Below are positions 25,591-33,779 of a DNA stretch of 50,014 nt, piece by piece. The position numbers were made by a program, and so were the translations under genes. The DNA comes from Planctomycetes bacterium B3_Pla (GTDB taxonomy: Bacteria; Planctomycetota; Phycisphaerae; Sedimentisphaerales; Anaerobacaceae). The notes below the pieces were generated by a model that searched no databases, was not told the origin of the DNA, and saw nothing but the letters and a program-made list of their open reading frames with translations. Within the stretch, counting starts at the first letter, position 1. Each line of letters starts with the position of its first letter. The stretch covers positions 1 to 50,014 of the forward strand of contig NJBM01000031.1 in assembly GCA_005223045.1 (NCBI GenBank), written 5' to 3'.

Positions 25591-26038
25591 AAAAATGTTG
25601 ATATTTTCTTTATTTTAGCAAAAATTTTGGCACATTTTGTTGACAGTGCCGGATTTATGTGATAGCGTACCGGGTTTCCAGCCGTGGCGAGCATCGTCAA
25701 GGACGACTTTGCGTACACTTAGTTGGGCTGTGGCATGTCTGTGATTTTGTGGTCAGGGACGGTTTTTAGTTTGTTATGGGTGTATTGAAAACCCGTGGAT
25801 GGTTTTGGATGAGCCGCCAACTGATCTGAATCCAAGTTTTTAAGGAAGGCGAATTTGAGGATTGATTGCTGATAGTTTGGAACTGATAGGCGAAAAACCA
25901 AAAAGGAAAAGTGATAATCGCTAATCAGTAAGCAATGCTCAACATAAGGCCTCTCCTGCCAGAAGCAAGTAACACAGGTTTGGAAAATAGCAGGAAAACT
26001 ATAGACTGACAAACAGCAGGACAGCGTAGAGGAAGATT
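25591..26038 (+). promoter_or_regulatory. Long leader region between fusA and the S10 operon
   Basis: There is no convincing gene in these 448 bases. After fusA an AT-rich hairpin AGAAAA/TTTTCT (25588-25608) is too weak to call a terminator. A perfect -35 TTGACA stands at 25640-25645, with only weak -10 candidates (TAGCGT at 25663-25668, 17 apart). A transcript from there would have a leader of about 370 bases. An imperfect inverted repeat pairs 25861-25875 with 25919-25936. L4-controlled leaders exist upstream of S10 in Gammaproteobacteria; whether this one acts alike is not shown. Confidence 0.4.
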
Positions 26039-26353
26039 ATGGCGGCTGAGACCGAAAGAATCAGAATTAAGATGGAATCTTACGACCACAGGGCCTTGGA
26101 TGCGTCTGCCAAGGAGATAGTCGAGCACGCTCGAAAGACGAATGCCCGCGTTAGTGGTCCGGTGCCATTGCCTACGCGAATTGAAAGATACACTGTTTTG
26201 AGAAGTCCTCATATCGACAAGAAGTCGCGCGAGCAGTTCGAGTTGCGGACTCATAAACGTCTAATAGACATTCACGAGGCCAACGCCCGGACGGTTGAGG
26301 TGCTCAATCGTTTGGTGGTGCCGGCCGGAGTATTTGTAAGAATCAAGGCCTGA
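26039..26353 (+). CDS. rpsJ: Ribosomal protein S10
   Basis: S10 (uS10/NusE), 104 residues, part of the 30S head and of antitermination complexes with NusB. RIRIKMESYDHRALDASAKE, GPVPLPTRIERYTVLRSPH and FELRTHKRLIDI are standard. The ATG has GAGGAAG about 5 bases upstream. First gene of the S10-spc-alpha run. Confidence 0.98.
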   Translation: MAAETERIRIKMESYDHRALDASAKEIVEHARKTNARVSGPVPLPTRIERYTVLRSPHIDKKSREQFELRTHKRLIDIHEANARTVEVLNRLVVPAGVFVRIKA

Positions 26354-26407
26354 TTTGTGAAACACCGACAAGTGTGGATCGAATCAAGAGGTAAGAGCTA
26401 CGAAATT

Positions 26408-27055
26408 ATGGCGATGCTACTGGGAAAAAAAGTTGGAATGACTCAGGTCTATGACAATTTGGGCAAATTGGTGCCCGTTACAGTCATACAGGCCGGTCCC
26501 TGTGTTGTTACGCAGGCCAAGACGGTTGAGACCGACGGTTACAACGCCATTCAACTCGGTTTCGATGAAGTCAAGCCGATTCGCAGGAAGAAGCCTCAAA
26601 TAAAACATGCCGAGAAGGCCAGGACCACGCCGAAGAGATTCGTCAGGGAGATGCGCCTGCAGGACAATGCCGAACAGCAATACGAAGCCGGGGATTCTGT
26701 CACAGTTGCCGTCTTTTCGGAAGACAAATTCGTGGATGTCGTCGGCACGAGCAAGGGCAAGGGCTTCGCAGGTGTGATGAAACGGCATGGCTTTGGTGGT
26801 TTCCCGGCCTCTCATGGTACGGAACGAAAGCATAGGGCCCCTGGCTCAATAGCGAGTTTTGCCAGTGATGCCGGCCACGGCCCGGGTCCGAAGAGGGGCA
26901 AGAAAATGGCAGGTCATATGGGCAATCAGCGGGTAACGGTAAAGAATCACGAGTTGGTGGACGTGGACGAGGAGAAGAACCTGTTAATCGTCAAAGGTTC
27001 TGTGCCAGGTCCGGCCGGTGGTTATTGTATTGTCCGAAGTGCCAAAAAGGCATAA
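26408..27055 (+). CDS. rplC: Ribosomal protein L3
   Basis: L3 (uL3), 215 residues, whose loops reach the peptidyl-transferase centre. The start MAMLLGKKVGMTQVYDNLGK matches the family, so the ATG at 26408 is preferred over the GTG at 26357. FAGVMKRHGFGGFPASHGT and GPGPKRGKKMAGHMGNQRVT mark the rRNA-contacting extension. 54 bases after rpsJ, 26 before rplD. Confidence 0.97.
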   Translation: MAMLLGKKVGMTQVYDNLGKLVPVTVIQAGPCVVTQAKTVETDGYNAIQLGFDEVKPIRRKKPQIKHAEKARTTPKRFVREMRLQDNAEQQYEAGDSVTVAVFSEDKFVDVVGTSKGKGFAGVMKRHGFGGFPASHGTERKHRAPGSIASFASDAGHGPGPKRGKKMAGHMGNQRVTVKNHELVDVDEEKNLLIVKGSVPGPAGGYCIVRSAKKA

Positions 27056-27081
27056 TCAGCAGGAGAACGGAAACCGCGAAA

Positions 27082-27717
27082 ATGATTGATTTGGCTGTTT
27101 ATAATACAGAAGGGCAAGAGATTGACAGCTTGAGGGTTGATGAAGCGGCTTTCGGCGGATCGGTCAGGTACCCGCTGCTCAAGCAGGCCGTTGTTATGTA
27201 TCACGCTAATAAGCGCGTGGGAACAGCGGCAACAAAGGGCAGAAGCATGGTGGCCGGCTCGGGCAAGAAGCTATTCAGGCAAAAGGGTACGGGAAATGCA
27301 CGCGTAGGGAATATCAGGACGGGCAAACGTACCGGCGGCGGCGTTACCTTTGCCAAGCAGGTCAGGGATTTTGGCAAACGTATGCCCAGGAAACAAAGAA
27401 GGTTGGCCAGAGACTCTGCAATATTAGCCAAGCTCCTGGGCAGCAATGTTGTGGTGGTTGACGGGCTGAATTTCGAGAAGCCTAAAACCAGGGATTTCAT
27501 GGGCATTCTGAATAATTTGAAGATTCAGCGCAGTTGTCTCGTTACGACCAGTTCGGCGGATGACAATCTCTGCAAGTCGGCTAACAATGTTCCAAAGGTA
27601 GCGGTTGTGCCTGTCAATCAATTGAATGCCGGCGATATATGCAGCCACCGCAAAATGCTGATTACTAAAGAGGCCCTCTTGTCTATGTTGGAAACAGACC
27701 AGGCGACTGAAATTTGA
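27082..27717 (+). CDS. rplD: Ribosomal protein L4
   Basis: L4 (uL4), 211 residues, of the peptide exit tunnel; in E. coli it also autoregulates the S10 operon. MIDLAVYNTEGQEIDSL begins the fold and the tunnel loop is seen in GSGKKLFRQKGTGNARVG and RTGGGVTFAKQVRDFGKRMP. AGGAG lies well upstream (27060-27064). Its stop TGA overlaps the TTG start of rplW by 4 bases. Confidence 0.97.
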   Translation: MIDLAVYNTEGQEIDSLRVDEAAFGGSVRYPLLKQAVVMYHANKRVGTAATKGRSMVAGSGKKLFRQKGTGNARVGNIRTGKRTGGGVTFAKQVRDFGKRMPRKQRRLARDSAILAKLLGSNVVVVDGLNFEKPKTRDFMGILNNLKIQRSCLVTTSSADDNLCKSANNVPKVAVVPVNQLNAGDICSHRKMLITKEALLSMLETDQATEI

Positions 27718-28007
27718 CGGGTATTGACGTGGATGACTATAATATCGTAATTCGGCCATTGATTACAGAGCAGGGCATGCACTTTGCAAACGTCAAGAGT
27801 GCGTACTGCTTCGAGGTAAACAAGAGGGCCAATAAGACGCAGATAAAAAACGCTGTGCAAAGAATATACAACGTTAAGGTTCAGAAAGTGAGAACAGCCA
27901 ACCGTAGAGGCAAGTACCGCCGCAAGGGCAGACATTACGGCATGACGCCGAGTTGGAAAAAAGCCATCGTTTTTCTGGATCCCGAGTTCCACATAGATTT
28001 GTTCTGA
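27714..28007 (+). CDS. rplW: Ribosomal protein L23
   Basis: L23 (uL23), 97 residues, at the tunnel exit where trigger factor and SRP dock. YNIVIRPLITEQGMHFA and VKVQKVRTANRRGKYRRKGR are diagnostic. The best start is TTG at 27714, overlapping the rplD stop (TTGA) and implying translational coupling; a GTG at 27729 would give the more usual start right before DYNIVIRP and cannot be excluded. Confidence 0.93.
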   Translation: MTGIDVDDYNIVIRPLITEQGMHFANVKSAYCFEVNKRANKTQIKNAVQRIYNVKVQKVRTANRRGKYRRKGRHYGMTPSWKKAIVFLDPEFHIDLF

Positions 28008-28072
28008 TAAGGTTTTATCTAACCGGACCCGCAGAACACTGGATTGCAGGTCATTAACTAAGAGTTGCTATT

Positions 28073-28924
28073 ATGGGTATTCGAGTTTATAAGCCAACAA
28101 GTGCCGGACGAAGAAACAGTTCGGTCAACGATTACGCCGAGTTGACGGCGGCCCGGCCCGAGAAGTCGCTCTGTAAGAGGATAAAAAAGAACGGCGGGCG
28201 AAACCATCATGGAGTTACCACTACCCGGTTCAGGGGCGGCGGCGCGAGGAGGATTTACCGTATCATTGATTTCAAACGCAAAAAAGACGGTGTCCCCGCG
28301 AAAGTGGCAACGATCGAGTACGACCCCAACAGAAACTGCTTTATATCCCTTCTGCACTACGCCGACGGCGAAAAGAGGTATATACTGGCCCCGCTGGGCA
28401 TCAAGGCCGGTGACCGCGTCGAAAGCGGCGCCTCTTGTGAGCCTAAGATCGGCAACACGATGCCGCTGTCGGCGATTCCTGCCGGCATGGAAATTCACAA
28501 TATCGAAATGAGGGCCGGCCAGGGCGGAAAACTGGTCAGAGGCGCCGGCAACGCTGCAAGAATCATGGCCAAAGAAGGCAACTGGGTCACCATAGTTTTG
28601 CCGAGCGGCGAAATGCGGACGGTTCGCAAGGAATGCCGGGCGACCATTGGCCGGCTGAGCAACCCCGACCACCAAAACGTGCGGATCGGCAAAGCCGGGC
28701 GGAAGCGCCACATGGGCCGCAGACCCCACGTCAGAGGCAAAGCCATGAATCCCGTCTCCCATCCGATGGGTGGCGGAGAAGGCAGATCGAACGGCGGACG
28801 TCATCCATGCTCTCCGACCGGTGTGTTGGCAAAGGGCGGCAAAACAAGAAACCCGCGAAGCACGAGCAATAACAGAATTATTCGAAGGCGAAAGAGTAAG
28901 AGACAAAAACAATTAGCCCTGTAA
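28073..28924 (+). CDS. rplB: Ribosomal protein L2
   Basis: L2 (uL2), 283 residues, required for subunit association and peptidyl transfer. GGRNHHGVTTTRFRGGGARR and IYRIIDFKRKKDG are standard. The catalytic-centre loop, NPVDHPHGGGEG in E. coli, reads NPVSHPMGGGEG here (S229, H230, M232): the central histidine is kept but its neighbours are changed. The C-terminus is very basic. 65 bases after rplW. Confidence 0.98.
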   Translation: MGIRVYKPTSAGRRNSSVNDYAELTAARPEKSLCKRIKKNGGRNHHGVTTTRFRGGGARRIYRIIDFKRKKDGVPAKVATIEYDPNRNCFISLLHYADGEKRYILAPLGIKAGDRVESGASCEPKIGNTMPLSAIPAGMEIHNIEMRAGQGGKLVRGAGNAARIMAKEGNWVTIVLPSGEMRTVRKECRATIGRLSNPDHQNVRIGKAGRKRHMGRRPHVRGKAMNPVSHPMGGGEGRSNGGRHPCSPTGVLAKGGKTRNPRSTSNNRIIRRRKSKRQKQLAL

Positions 28925-28978
28925 TTTCGCCGTGCATCCGAGTGATGTATTCTGCGAAAGATACACGAGATACGAGAA
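28925..28978 (+). repeat. ATACGA-type intergenic repeat, copy C (rplB-rpsS spacer)
   Basis: A diverged copy: CGCCGTGC at the left matches copy A, and the right half reads GATACACGAGATACGAGAA directly before the rpsS ATG. The long stem of copies A and B is not preserved. Confidence 0.5.
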
Positions 28979-29248
28979 ATGGGAAGATCTCTAAAAAAAG
29001 GACCGTATGTTGACGAGAAGTTATTTATCAAAGTCAACAAACAAACTGCGTCCGGCTCTCGCGAGCCGATCAAAACGTGGGCTCGAAGGTGTACGATAGT
29101 CCCTGAGTTCGTTGGCTTCACATTTATGGTCCACAACGGCAAAATATTTAACAAGGTTTTTGTCACCGAAGATATGGTCGGACACAAATTGGGTGAGTTT
29201 TCGATCACCAGGATGTTCAAAGGTCATTCAAGTAAGAAGATAAAATAG
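28979..29248 (+). CDS. rpsS: Ribosomal protein S19
   Basis: S19 (uS19), 89 residues, in the 30S head. MGRSLKKGPYVDEKLFIKVN and VGHKLGEFSITRMFKGHSSK are diagnostic. The ribosome-binding site is within repeat copy C (GAGATACGAGAA). Confidence 0.98.
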   Translation: MGRSLKKGPYVDEKLFIKVNKQTASGSREPIKTWARRCTIVPEFVGFTFMVHNGKIFNKVFVTEDMVGHKLGEFSITRMFKGHSSKKIK

Positions 29249-29337
29249 GTAAGCAGGCGGTTTAGCCACTGTGAGTGATGTGGAAGCGAGCTTTTTCGTC
29301 GCTGGACTCAAACTGACTTGGGAATGTGATAAGCAAT

Positions 29338-29886
29338 ATGTTAAGTGCTGACAAATTAAAAGAGCTTTGCAAGGAACGGCAGATGAGTGTGGAGCAGTTG
29401 GCCGGCCATCTCGCCCGCGGGGGATTCGACGCGCAAAAGGCGGCGGTAGCTATCAAGAACTGGCAAAAGGGCCTTTTCAAGCCCGAACCGGGCGCAGATG
29501 ATATCCGCAGGCTGGCGACCGGCTTGTCCGTCGAGCCAAATGATTTGGTTGACTGGCGATCCTCTTATCGCTATGCCCCGATGTCAGCGCGAAAGGCGCG
29601 ATTGGTCACTCAATTGATAGCCGGCCGAAGCGTCCAGGATGCGATGGACATCCTGAAGTTCACGAGAAAACGTGCCGCAACGATGATCGACAAGGTGCTC
29701 AAGAGCGCCGTTGCCAATGCCGACGAGCAGCAGGCTGATGCCGACAATCTTTATGTGAGCTGCGCCCGTGTTGACGATGCTGGAGTTCGTATCGGCACAA
29801 AAAGGTTCATCGAAAAAGACAGAGGCAGAGCGCATCCCATTAGCAAGAAAGCCTGCCATATACACATAACCGTATCGCAGGCATAG
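29338..29886 (+). CDS. rplV: Ribosomal protein L22 with N-terminal helix-turn-helix-like domain
   Basis: A 182-residue L22 (uL22), against about 110 for the usual protein. L22 proper starts near residue 76 (YRYAPMSARKARLVTQLIAG) and contains the conserved RAHPISKKACHIHI end. Residues 1-75 form a separate domain: LKELCKERQMSVEQLAGHLA, AAVAIKNWQKGLFKP and DDIRRLATGLSVEPNDLV, which reads like a Cro/XRE helix-turn-helix domain. I recall L22 fused to an unknown domain being annotated in Planctomycetes. The domain is in frame with no stop between. The start could also be GTG at 29326; both lack a strong ribosome-binding site. Lies between rpsS and rpsC as usual. Confidence 0.93.
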   Translation: MLSADKLKELCKERQMSVEQLAGHLARGGFDAQKAAVAIKNWQKGLFKPEPGADDIRRLATGLSVEPNDLVDWRSSYRYAPMSARKARLVTQLIAGRSVQDAMDILKFTRKRAATMIDKVLKSAVANADEQQADADNLYVSCARVDDAGVRIGTKRFIEKDRGRAHPISKKACHIHITVSQA

Positions 29887-29929
29887 GAAAACAGACAGAA
29901 AGTAGAAACGCAATACGAGACACGAGATT
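29887..29929 (+). repeat. ATACGA-type intergenic repeat, copy D (rplV-rpsC spacer)
   Basis: ACGCAATACGA (29908-29918) is identical to the right arm of copies A and B, followed by GACACGAGATT and the rpsC ATG. The left arm is missing, so no hairpin is expected. Confidence 0.55.
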
Positions 29930-30754
29930 ATGGGCCAGAAAGTATCGCCAGTAGGTTTTAGGACAGGAATAACGCTCGGGTGGCAAAGCACCTGGTTTGC
30001 TACCAAGGATGATTATGGCGATTTTCTTGTTGAGGACCAGAAGATTCGTCGGTACGTTGACAACAGGTTTAACCGTCGCATGCCCAAAGGTGCGGTGGCA
30101 AAGACCGAAATAATCCGTACGCGGAACGAAGTGAAAGTTACGCTCCACAGCGCCCGGCCCGGCGTTGTCATTGGTCCAAGGGGTGGTGAAGTCGATAAGT
30201 TGCGGGAAGAACTCGAAGATTTTACGGGTCGAAAGATAAATGTCAATGTTATCGAGATAAAAGAGCCTGACCTCAATGCCACCCTGGTGGCCGAAGCGAT
30301 CGCCGAGCAATTGGGCAAGCGGGCCTCGTTCAGGCGCACGATGAAGCAGTTTTGCGAGGCGGCGATGAACGCCGGTGCTAAAGGGGTGAAGATTATCTGC
30401 TCGGGTCGGCTGGCCGGGTCGGAAATGTCCAGGAAGGAAACGCAGAAGCTCGGCAGCATCCCACTGCACACGCTTGATGCGAATGTCGATTACGCTATAG
30501 CGACGGCAAGAACGACCTATGGAGCTATTGGCGTCAAAACCTGGATTTATAAGGGCAAGTTTGGCGAAGAAATTACGCCCAACCAGCACCGTCGTCGGCG
30601 TCGTCCGCCAGGGCGTGTTAGCCCGGCGATGAGAGGCCGAGGCGGTTCCAGAAACGCAGCGGCGCAGCAGAGCACAAGTCCATCCGAAGGTGGGTCGGCT
30701 GCGTCGTCACCGGAGCCGAAAAAAGGTGGATCCACCGGCACTGAGGCAAGTTAA
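29930..30754 (+). CDS. rpsC: Ribosomal protein S3
   Basis: S3 (uS3), 274 residues, part of the mRNA entry tunnel. MGQKVSPVGFRTGITLGWQS, the KH-domain segment RPGVVIGPRGGEVDKLREEL and GVKIICSGRLAGSEMSR are diagnostic. The last 55 residues or so are a basic then Ser/Gly/Pro-rich tail (QHRRRRRPPGRVSPAMRGRG onward) absent from short S3 proteins. 63 bases before rplP. Confidence 0.98.
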   Translation: MGQKVSPVGFRTGITLGWQSTWFATKDDYGDFLVEDQKIRRYVDNRFNRRMPKGAVAKTEIIRTRNEVKVTLHSARPGVVIGPRGGEVDKLREELEDFTGRKINVNVIEIKEPDLNATLVAEAIAEQLGKRASFRRTMKQFCEAAMNAGAKGVKIICSGRLAGSEMSRKETQKLGSIPLHTLDANVDYAIATARTTYGAIGVKTWIYKGKFGEEITPNQHRRRRRPPGRVSPAMRGRGGSRNAAAQQSTSPSEGGSAASSPEPKKGGSTGTEAS

Positions 30755-30817
30755 AAACGAGCGTTTTCGTCAAAGAAAGTGCTCGTTAAGTATAGTTTAA
30801 GCAAAGGTGTATGAAAA

Positions 30818-31237
30818 ATGGCGATGATGCCGAAAAGAGTTAAGCACCGTAAGAGCCAGCGCGGCAAGATGAAGGGCAATGCTTCGAGATGCAACTTCGT
30901 GGCGTTCGGCGAATACGGCCTGCAAGCCTTGCAGGGTAGCTGGATAACCGCACGGCACATTGAAGCAGGCCGAGTTGCAGCGACTCATTTTTTGCATCGT
31001 GAAGGTAAAGTTTATATCAGGCTGTTTCCGCACAAGCCGGTGAGTTCCAAGCCGTTGGAAACGCGAATGGGCAAAGGCAAGGGTGAGCCTGAGTTTTGGG
31101 TAGCAAGAGTAAGGCCCGGGCAGGTCTGCTTTGAAATCGGTGGAGTTGCCGAGGATGTGGCAAAGCAGGCGCTGATCAGGGTGGCCCATAAAATGCCGAT
31201 CCGATGCAGGTTTGTTAAGCGAAGGCATTCATTGTAA
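30818..31237 (+). CDS. rplP: Ribosomal protein L16
   Basis: L16 (uL16), 139 residues, which positions A-site tRNA. MMPKRVKHRKSQRGKMKG, ITARHIEAGRVAATHFL, FPHKPVSSKPLETRMGKGKG and the end PIRCRFVKR fit the family. Starts at the ATG giving MAMMPKR. The spacer before it holds an inverted repeat AACGAGC/GCTCGTT (30756-30787) without T tract. Confidence 0.98.
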   Translation: MAMMPKRVKHRKSQRGKMKGNASRCNFVAFGEYGLQALQGSWITARHIEAGRVAATHFLHREGKVYIRLFPHKPVSSKPLETRMGKGKGEPEFWVARVRPGQVCFEIGGVAEDVAKQALIRVAHKMPIRCRFVKRRHSL

Positions 31238-31251
31238 GAGGAAACCTTTAG

Positions 31252-31437
31252 ATGAAGGCGCAGCATTACCGAGAAATGAGCCCGGATGAGCTTGAGGGCA
31301 AACTGGACGAGCTTGAAAGGCACATGTTCGATTTGCGCTCGCAGGCGGTGACGGAGAAACTGGAGAATTCCAAGGCTGTTGTTAACGTCAGACGTGATAT
31401 TGCCAGGATCAAGACAGTAATGCGTCAAAACAAGTGA
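31252..31437 (+). CDS. rpmC: Ribosomal protein L29
   Basis: L29 (uL29), 61 residues, two helices near the tunnel exit. EMSPDELEGKLDELERHMFD and NVRRDIARIKTVMRQ are characteristic. GAGG precedes the ATG; 14 bases after rplP and 40 before rpsQ. Confidence 0.95.
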   Translation: MKAQHYREMSPDELEGKLDELERHMFDLRSQAVTEKLENSKAVVNVRRDIARIKTVMRQNK

Positions 31438-31477
31438 TGGCCTGTTTGAAGGTAATTGTTGAGACGGAAAACCGAAG

Positions 31478-31738
31478 ATGCAGGATCGAAAATTAAAGAC
31501 TTTAACCGGCGTGGTGATAAGCAGCAGCGGCGACAAGAGCGTCAGGGTGGCCATTGATTACAAGGTCAAGCACCCAAAGTACGGCAAGTACATGAAGCGC
31601 AGGACAAAACTGGCCGTCCACGACGAGCACAATCAGAGCGGTATTGGCGACGTCATTGAAATTGCTCAATGCAGACCTCGCAGCAAGACCAAGAGTTGGC
31701 GACTTCTGAAGATTTTGGAAAAAGTAGAACAGGTGTGA
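31478..31738 (+). CDS. rpsQ: Ribosomal protein S17
   Basis: S17 (uS17), 86 residues, an early-assembling OB-fold 30S protein. LTGVVISSSGDKSVRVAIDY, HPKYGKYMKRRTKLAVHDEH and GDVIEIAQCRPRSKTKSWRL are diagnostic. 16 bases before rplN. Confidence 0.97.
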   Translation: MQDRKLKTLTGVVISSSGDKSVRVAIDYKVKHPKYGKYMKRRTKLAVHDEHNQSGIGDVIEIAQCRPRSKTKSWRLLKILEKVEQV

Positions 31739-31754
31739 ATTGAGATAATAGATA

Positions 31755-32141
31755 ATGATTCAGCAGGAAACAATGTTGGACATAGCCGACAACTCTGGCG
31801 TCAAGTCGGCATTATGTATTAAGGTTCTTGGAAGGGGCGGGGCCAGAGGTAAGAAGACCCGGCCGGTTGCCGGCGTCGGAGATATTGTTTGCGTTGCGAT
31901 CAAGAAATCTCTGCCGAACTGCCAGTTGGATGACAAGAAAGTGCACAAATGTGTTATTATTCGCACCAAGAGCCCCCTGAAGCGCTCCGACGGCAGTTAT
32001 GTGAGGTTCGACAGCAATGCAGCGGTGATGATTGACGCCGACGGCAATCCGATAGGAACGAGAATTTTTGGTGCGGTGGCTCGCGAGCTTCGTGAGAAGA
32101 ACTATATGAAAATCATCTCGCTGGCGAGCGAGGTTGTCTGA
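31755..32141 (+). CDS. rplN: Ribosomal protein L14
   Basis: L14 (uL14), 128 residues, at the subunit interface with L19. MIQQETMLDIADNSGVKSAL and the end RELREKNYMKIISLASEVV are diagnostic; a few residues longer than the usual 122. It begins the spc section. Confidence 0.98.
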   Translation: MIQQETMLDIADNSGVKSALCIKVLGRGGARGKKTRPVAGVGDIVCVAIKKSLPNCQLDDKKVHKCVIIRTKSPLKRSDGSYVRFDSNAAVMIDADGNPIGTRIFGAVARELREKNYMKIISLASEVV

Positions 32142-32169
32142 GGATAGATAAGACAAGAGATGTGATCTT

Positions 32170-32502
32170 ATGGCTTTGCACGTAAAAAAAGGTGACATAG
32201 TAGAGATTGTAACCGGCGACCACAAAGGTGCTACCGGCAGGGTGTTGCGTGTGGTTCCCGGCAAGAACTGCGTGGTGGTTCAGGGCCACAACATAGCGAA
32301 GAAGCACGTTCGGCCTTCGCGCAAGAATCCGCAGGGGGGGCGGATCAATGTTGAACGGCCGATCCACATAAGCAACGTTCTGCCTGTGAATCCGAAGAGT
32401 TCGGGCGGCAGCAAAGTCCATTATAAGGTGAACGAGGACGGCAGCAAGAAACGTCTCGCTGCCGACGGCACTGAAATCGGCGTTGTTAGAAAGGCAAAGT
32501 AG
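32170..32502 (+). CDS. rplX: Ribosomal protein L24
   Basis: L24 (uL24), 110 residues, an assembly initiator for 50S with an N-terminal KOW motif (KKGDIVEIVTGDHKGATGRV). IAKKHVRPSRKNPQGGRINV is the conserved loop. It ends GTEIGVVRKAK. Confidence 0.97.
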   Translation: MALHVKKGDIVEIVTGDHKGATGRVLRVVPGKNCVVVQGHNIAKKHVRPSRKNPQGGRINVERPIHISNVLPVNPKSSGGSKVHYKVNEDGSKKRLAADGTEIGVVRKAK

Positions 32503-32543
32503 GCTGAAGATTGGCGGCCATTTGGCCGGTCGGAAGATATAAA

Positions 32544-33092
32544 ATGGTACGTTTAAGAGACTTATATAAATCCAAGGTGGTTCCAGGCTTGACCGAGGAG
32601 TTCGATTACAAGAATCCGATGGCCGTGCCGCGAATGGAGAAAATTGTCATCTCGATGGGCATAGGCAGGGCAGCTCAAGACAAGAAATTTCTGGAATCGG
32701 CCAGGAAGGATTTGACGATGATCGCCGGGCAATTGCCCGCGGCCTGTAAAGCCAGGAAGAGTGTCTCGAATTTCAAAGTCAGGGAAGGCCAGGAAACCGG
32801 CCTGAAAGTCACTGTTCGCGGTGTCAGAATGTACGAATTCATGGACAGGCTCATCAATCTTGCGATCCCGCGCGTCAGAGACTTCCGAGGCCTCAACGAC
32901 AAGAGTTTTGACGGCAGGGGCAATTATTCGATGGGCCTGACTGAGCAGAGCGTTTTTCCGGAAATCAACACGGCAAAGATCGAGTTCCAGCAGGGCATGA
33001 ACATAACCTTTGTGACGACTGCAAGGACCGATGACGAAGCAAGGAAACTGCTTGAACTTTTCGGGATGCCGTTTAGGAAGCGTGAATCTTAG
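32544..33092 (+). CDS. rplE: Ribosomal protein L5
   Basis: L5 (uL5), 182 residues, binds 5S rRNA and contacts P-site tRNA. VRLRDLYKSKVVPGLTEEF, FKVREGQETGLKVTVRG and RVRDFRGLNDKSFDGRGNYS are standard. ATG 32544 has GGAAG 8 bases upstream; the frame is open to a TTG at 32511 but the extra residues are not L5-like. The protein ends LFGMPFRKRES. Confidence 0.97.
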   Translation: MVRLRDLYKSKVVPGLTEEFDYKNPMAVPRMEKIVISMGIGRAAQDKKFLESARKDLTMIAGQLPAACKARKSVSNFKVREGQETGLKVTVRGVRMYEFMDRLINLAIPRVRDFRGLNDKSFDGRGNYSMGLTEQSVFPEINTAKIEFQQGMNITFVTTARTDDEARKLLELFGMPFRKRES

Positions 33093-33126
33093 GGCGCCGG
33101 CCGAGGCAAGAAACTGGAGCGTGTGA

Positions 33127-33312
33127 ATGTCGACAAAAGCACTGGAAAACAAGGCAGAGAAGAAACAGAAATTTCGTGTCAGGCAGTATACACGCTGTCA
33201 GCTTTGTGGTAGATCGAGAGCAGTCTATCGCAAGTTTAAGATATGCCGGATTTGTTTTAGAACTTTGGCTAACGAAGGTAAGATACCCGGAGTAAGGAAA
33301 GCCAGTTGGTAA
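33127..33312 (+). CDS. rpsZ: Ribosomal protein S14, zinc-binding type Z
   Basis: S14 (uS14), 61 residues, of the short zinc-binding form: C24, C27, C40 and C43 form the site in RCQLCGRSRAVYRKFKICRI. It ends GKIPGVRKASW, the typical type Z C-terminus. The gene may be called rpsN in other annotations. Repeat copy B begins at its stop codon. Confidence 0.97.
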   Translation: MSTKALENKAEKKQKFRVRQYTRCQLCGRSRAVYRKFKICRICFRTLANEGKIPGVRKASW

Positions 33313-33380
33313 ATTCGTCGTGCGTTATGCGTATTGCGTTACGCGATACGCAACACGATATACGCAATACGAGGTAGATT
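33313..33380 (+). repeat. ATACGA-type intergenic repeat, copy B (rpsZ-rpsH spacer)
   Basis: CGTATTGCGT (33330-33339) and ACGCAATACG (33362-33371) form the same 10-bp stem as copy A around a 22-base loop. The 18-mer at 33355-33372 is identical to copy A. The right end, TACGAGGTAGATT, provides the GAGG ribosome-binding site of rpsH. Almost the whole spacer is repeat. Confidence 0.8.
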
Positions 33381-33779
33381 ATGAGTTTAAGTGATACCAT
33401 AGCTGATATGCTGACAAGAATTCGCAACGCTGTGCGAATTAACAAAGGCCAGGTCAACATTAAGGCGTCGAATATCTGTGAAGGCGTCGCGGCTGTCTTG
33501 AAGAAGGAAGGCTATATCGAGGATTTTGACCGAATTGATGACGGCAGGCAGGGCGTATTGAGGGTTACGCTTAAGTATGACCAGAACGGCCGGTCTATTA
33601 TTGACACGATAACAAGAACAAGCAAACCCGGGTGCAGGATCTATTCATCCGTTGACAAGCTGCCGCGTGTCCTGGCAGGAATGGGGATCGCTATCGTTTC
33701 GACAAGTAAAGGCGTAATGAGTGATAAAAGCTGCCGAGAAGCCAACGTCGGCGGCGAGATACTTTGTACGGTTAGCTAA
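33381..33779 (+). CDS. rpsH: Ribosomal protein S8
   Basis: S8 (uS8), 132 residues; binds the central domain of 16S rRNA and in E. coli represses the spc operon. SDTIADMLTRIRNAVRINKG and the C-terminal STSKGVMSDKSCREANVGGE are diagnostic. Its stop overlaps the rplF start by one base (TAATG), implying coupled translation. Confidence 0.97.
   Translation: MSLSDTIADMLTRIRNAVRINKGQVNIKASNICEGVAAVLKKEGYIEDFDRIDDGRQGVLRVTLKYDQNGRSIIDTITRTSKPGCRIYSSVDKLPRVLAGMGIAIVSTSKGVMSDKSCREANVGGEILCTVS

Noticed and set aside
25719..26012. Minus-strand frame of 97 codons in the fusA-rpsJ spacer
   Set aside because: No recognisable protein, no ribosome-binding site, and repeat-like sequence; left as leader.
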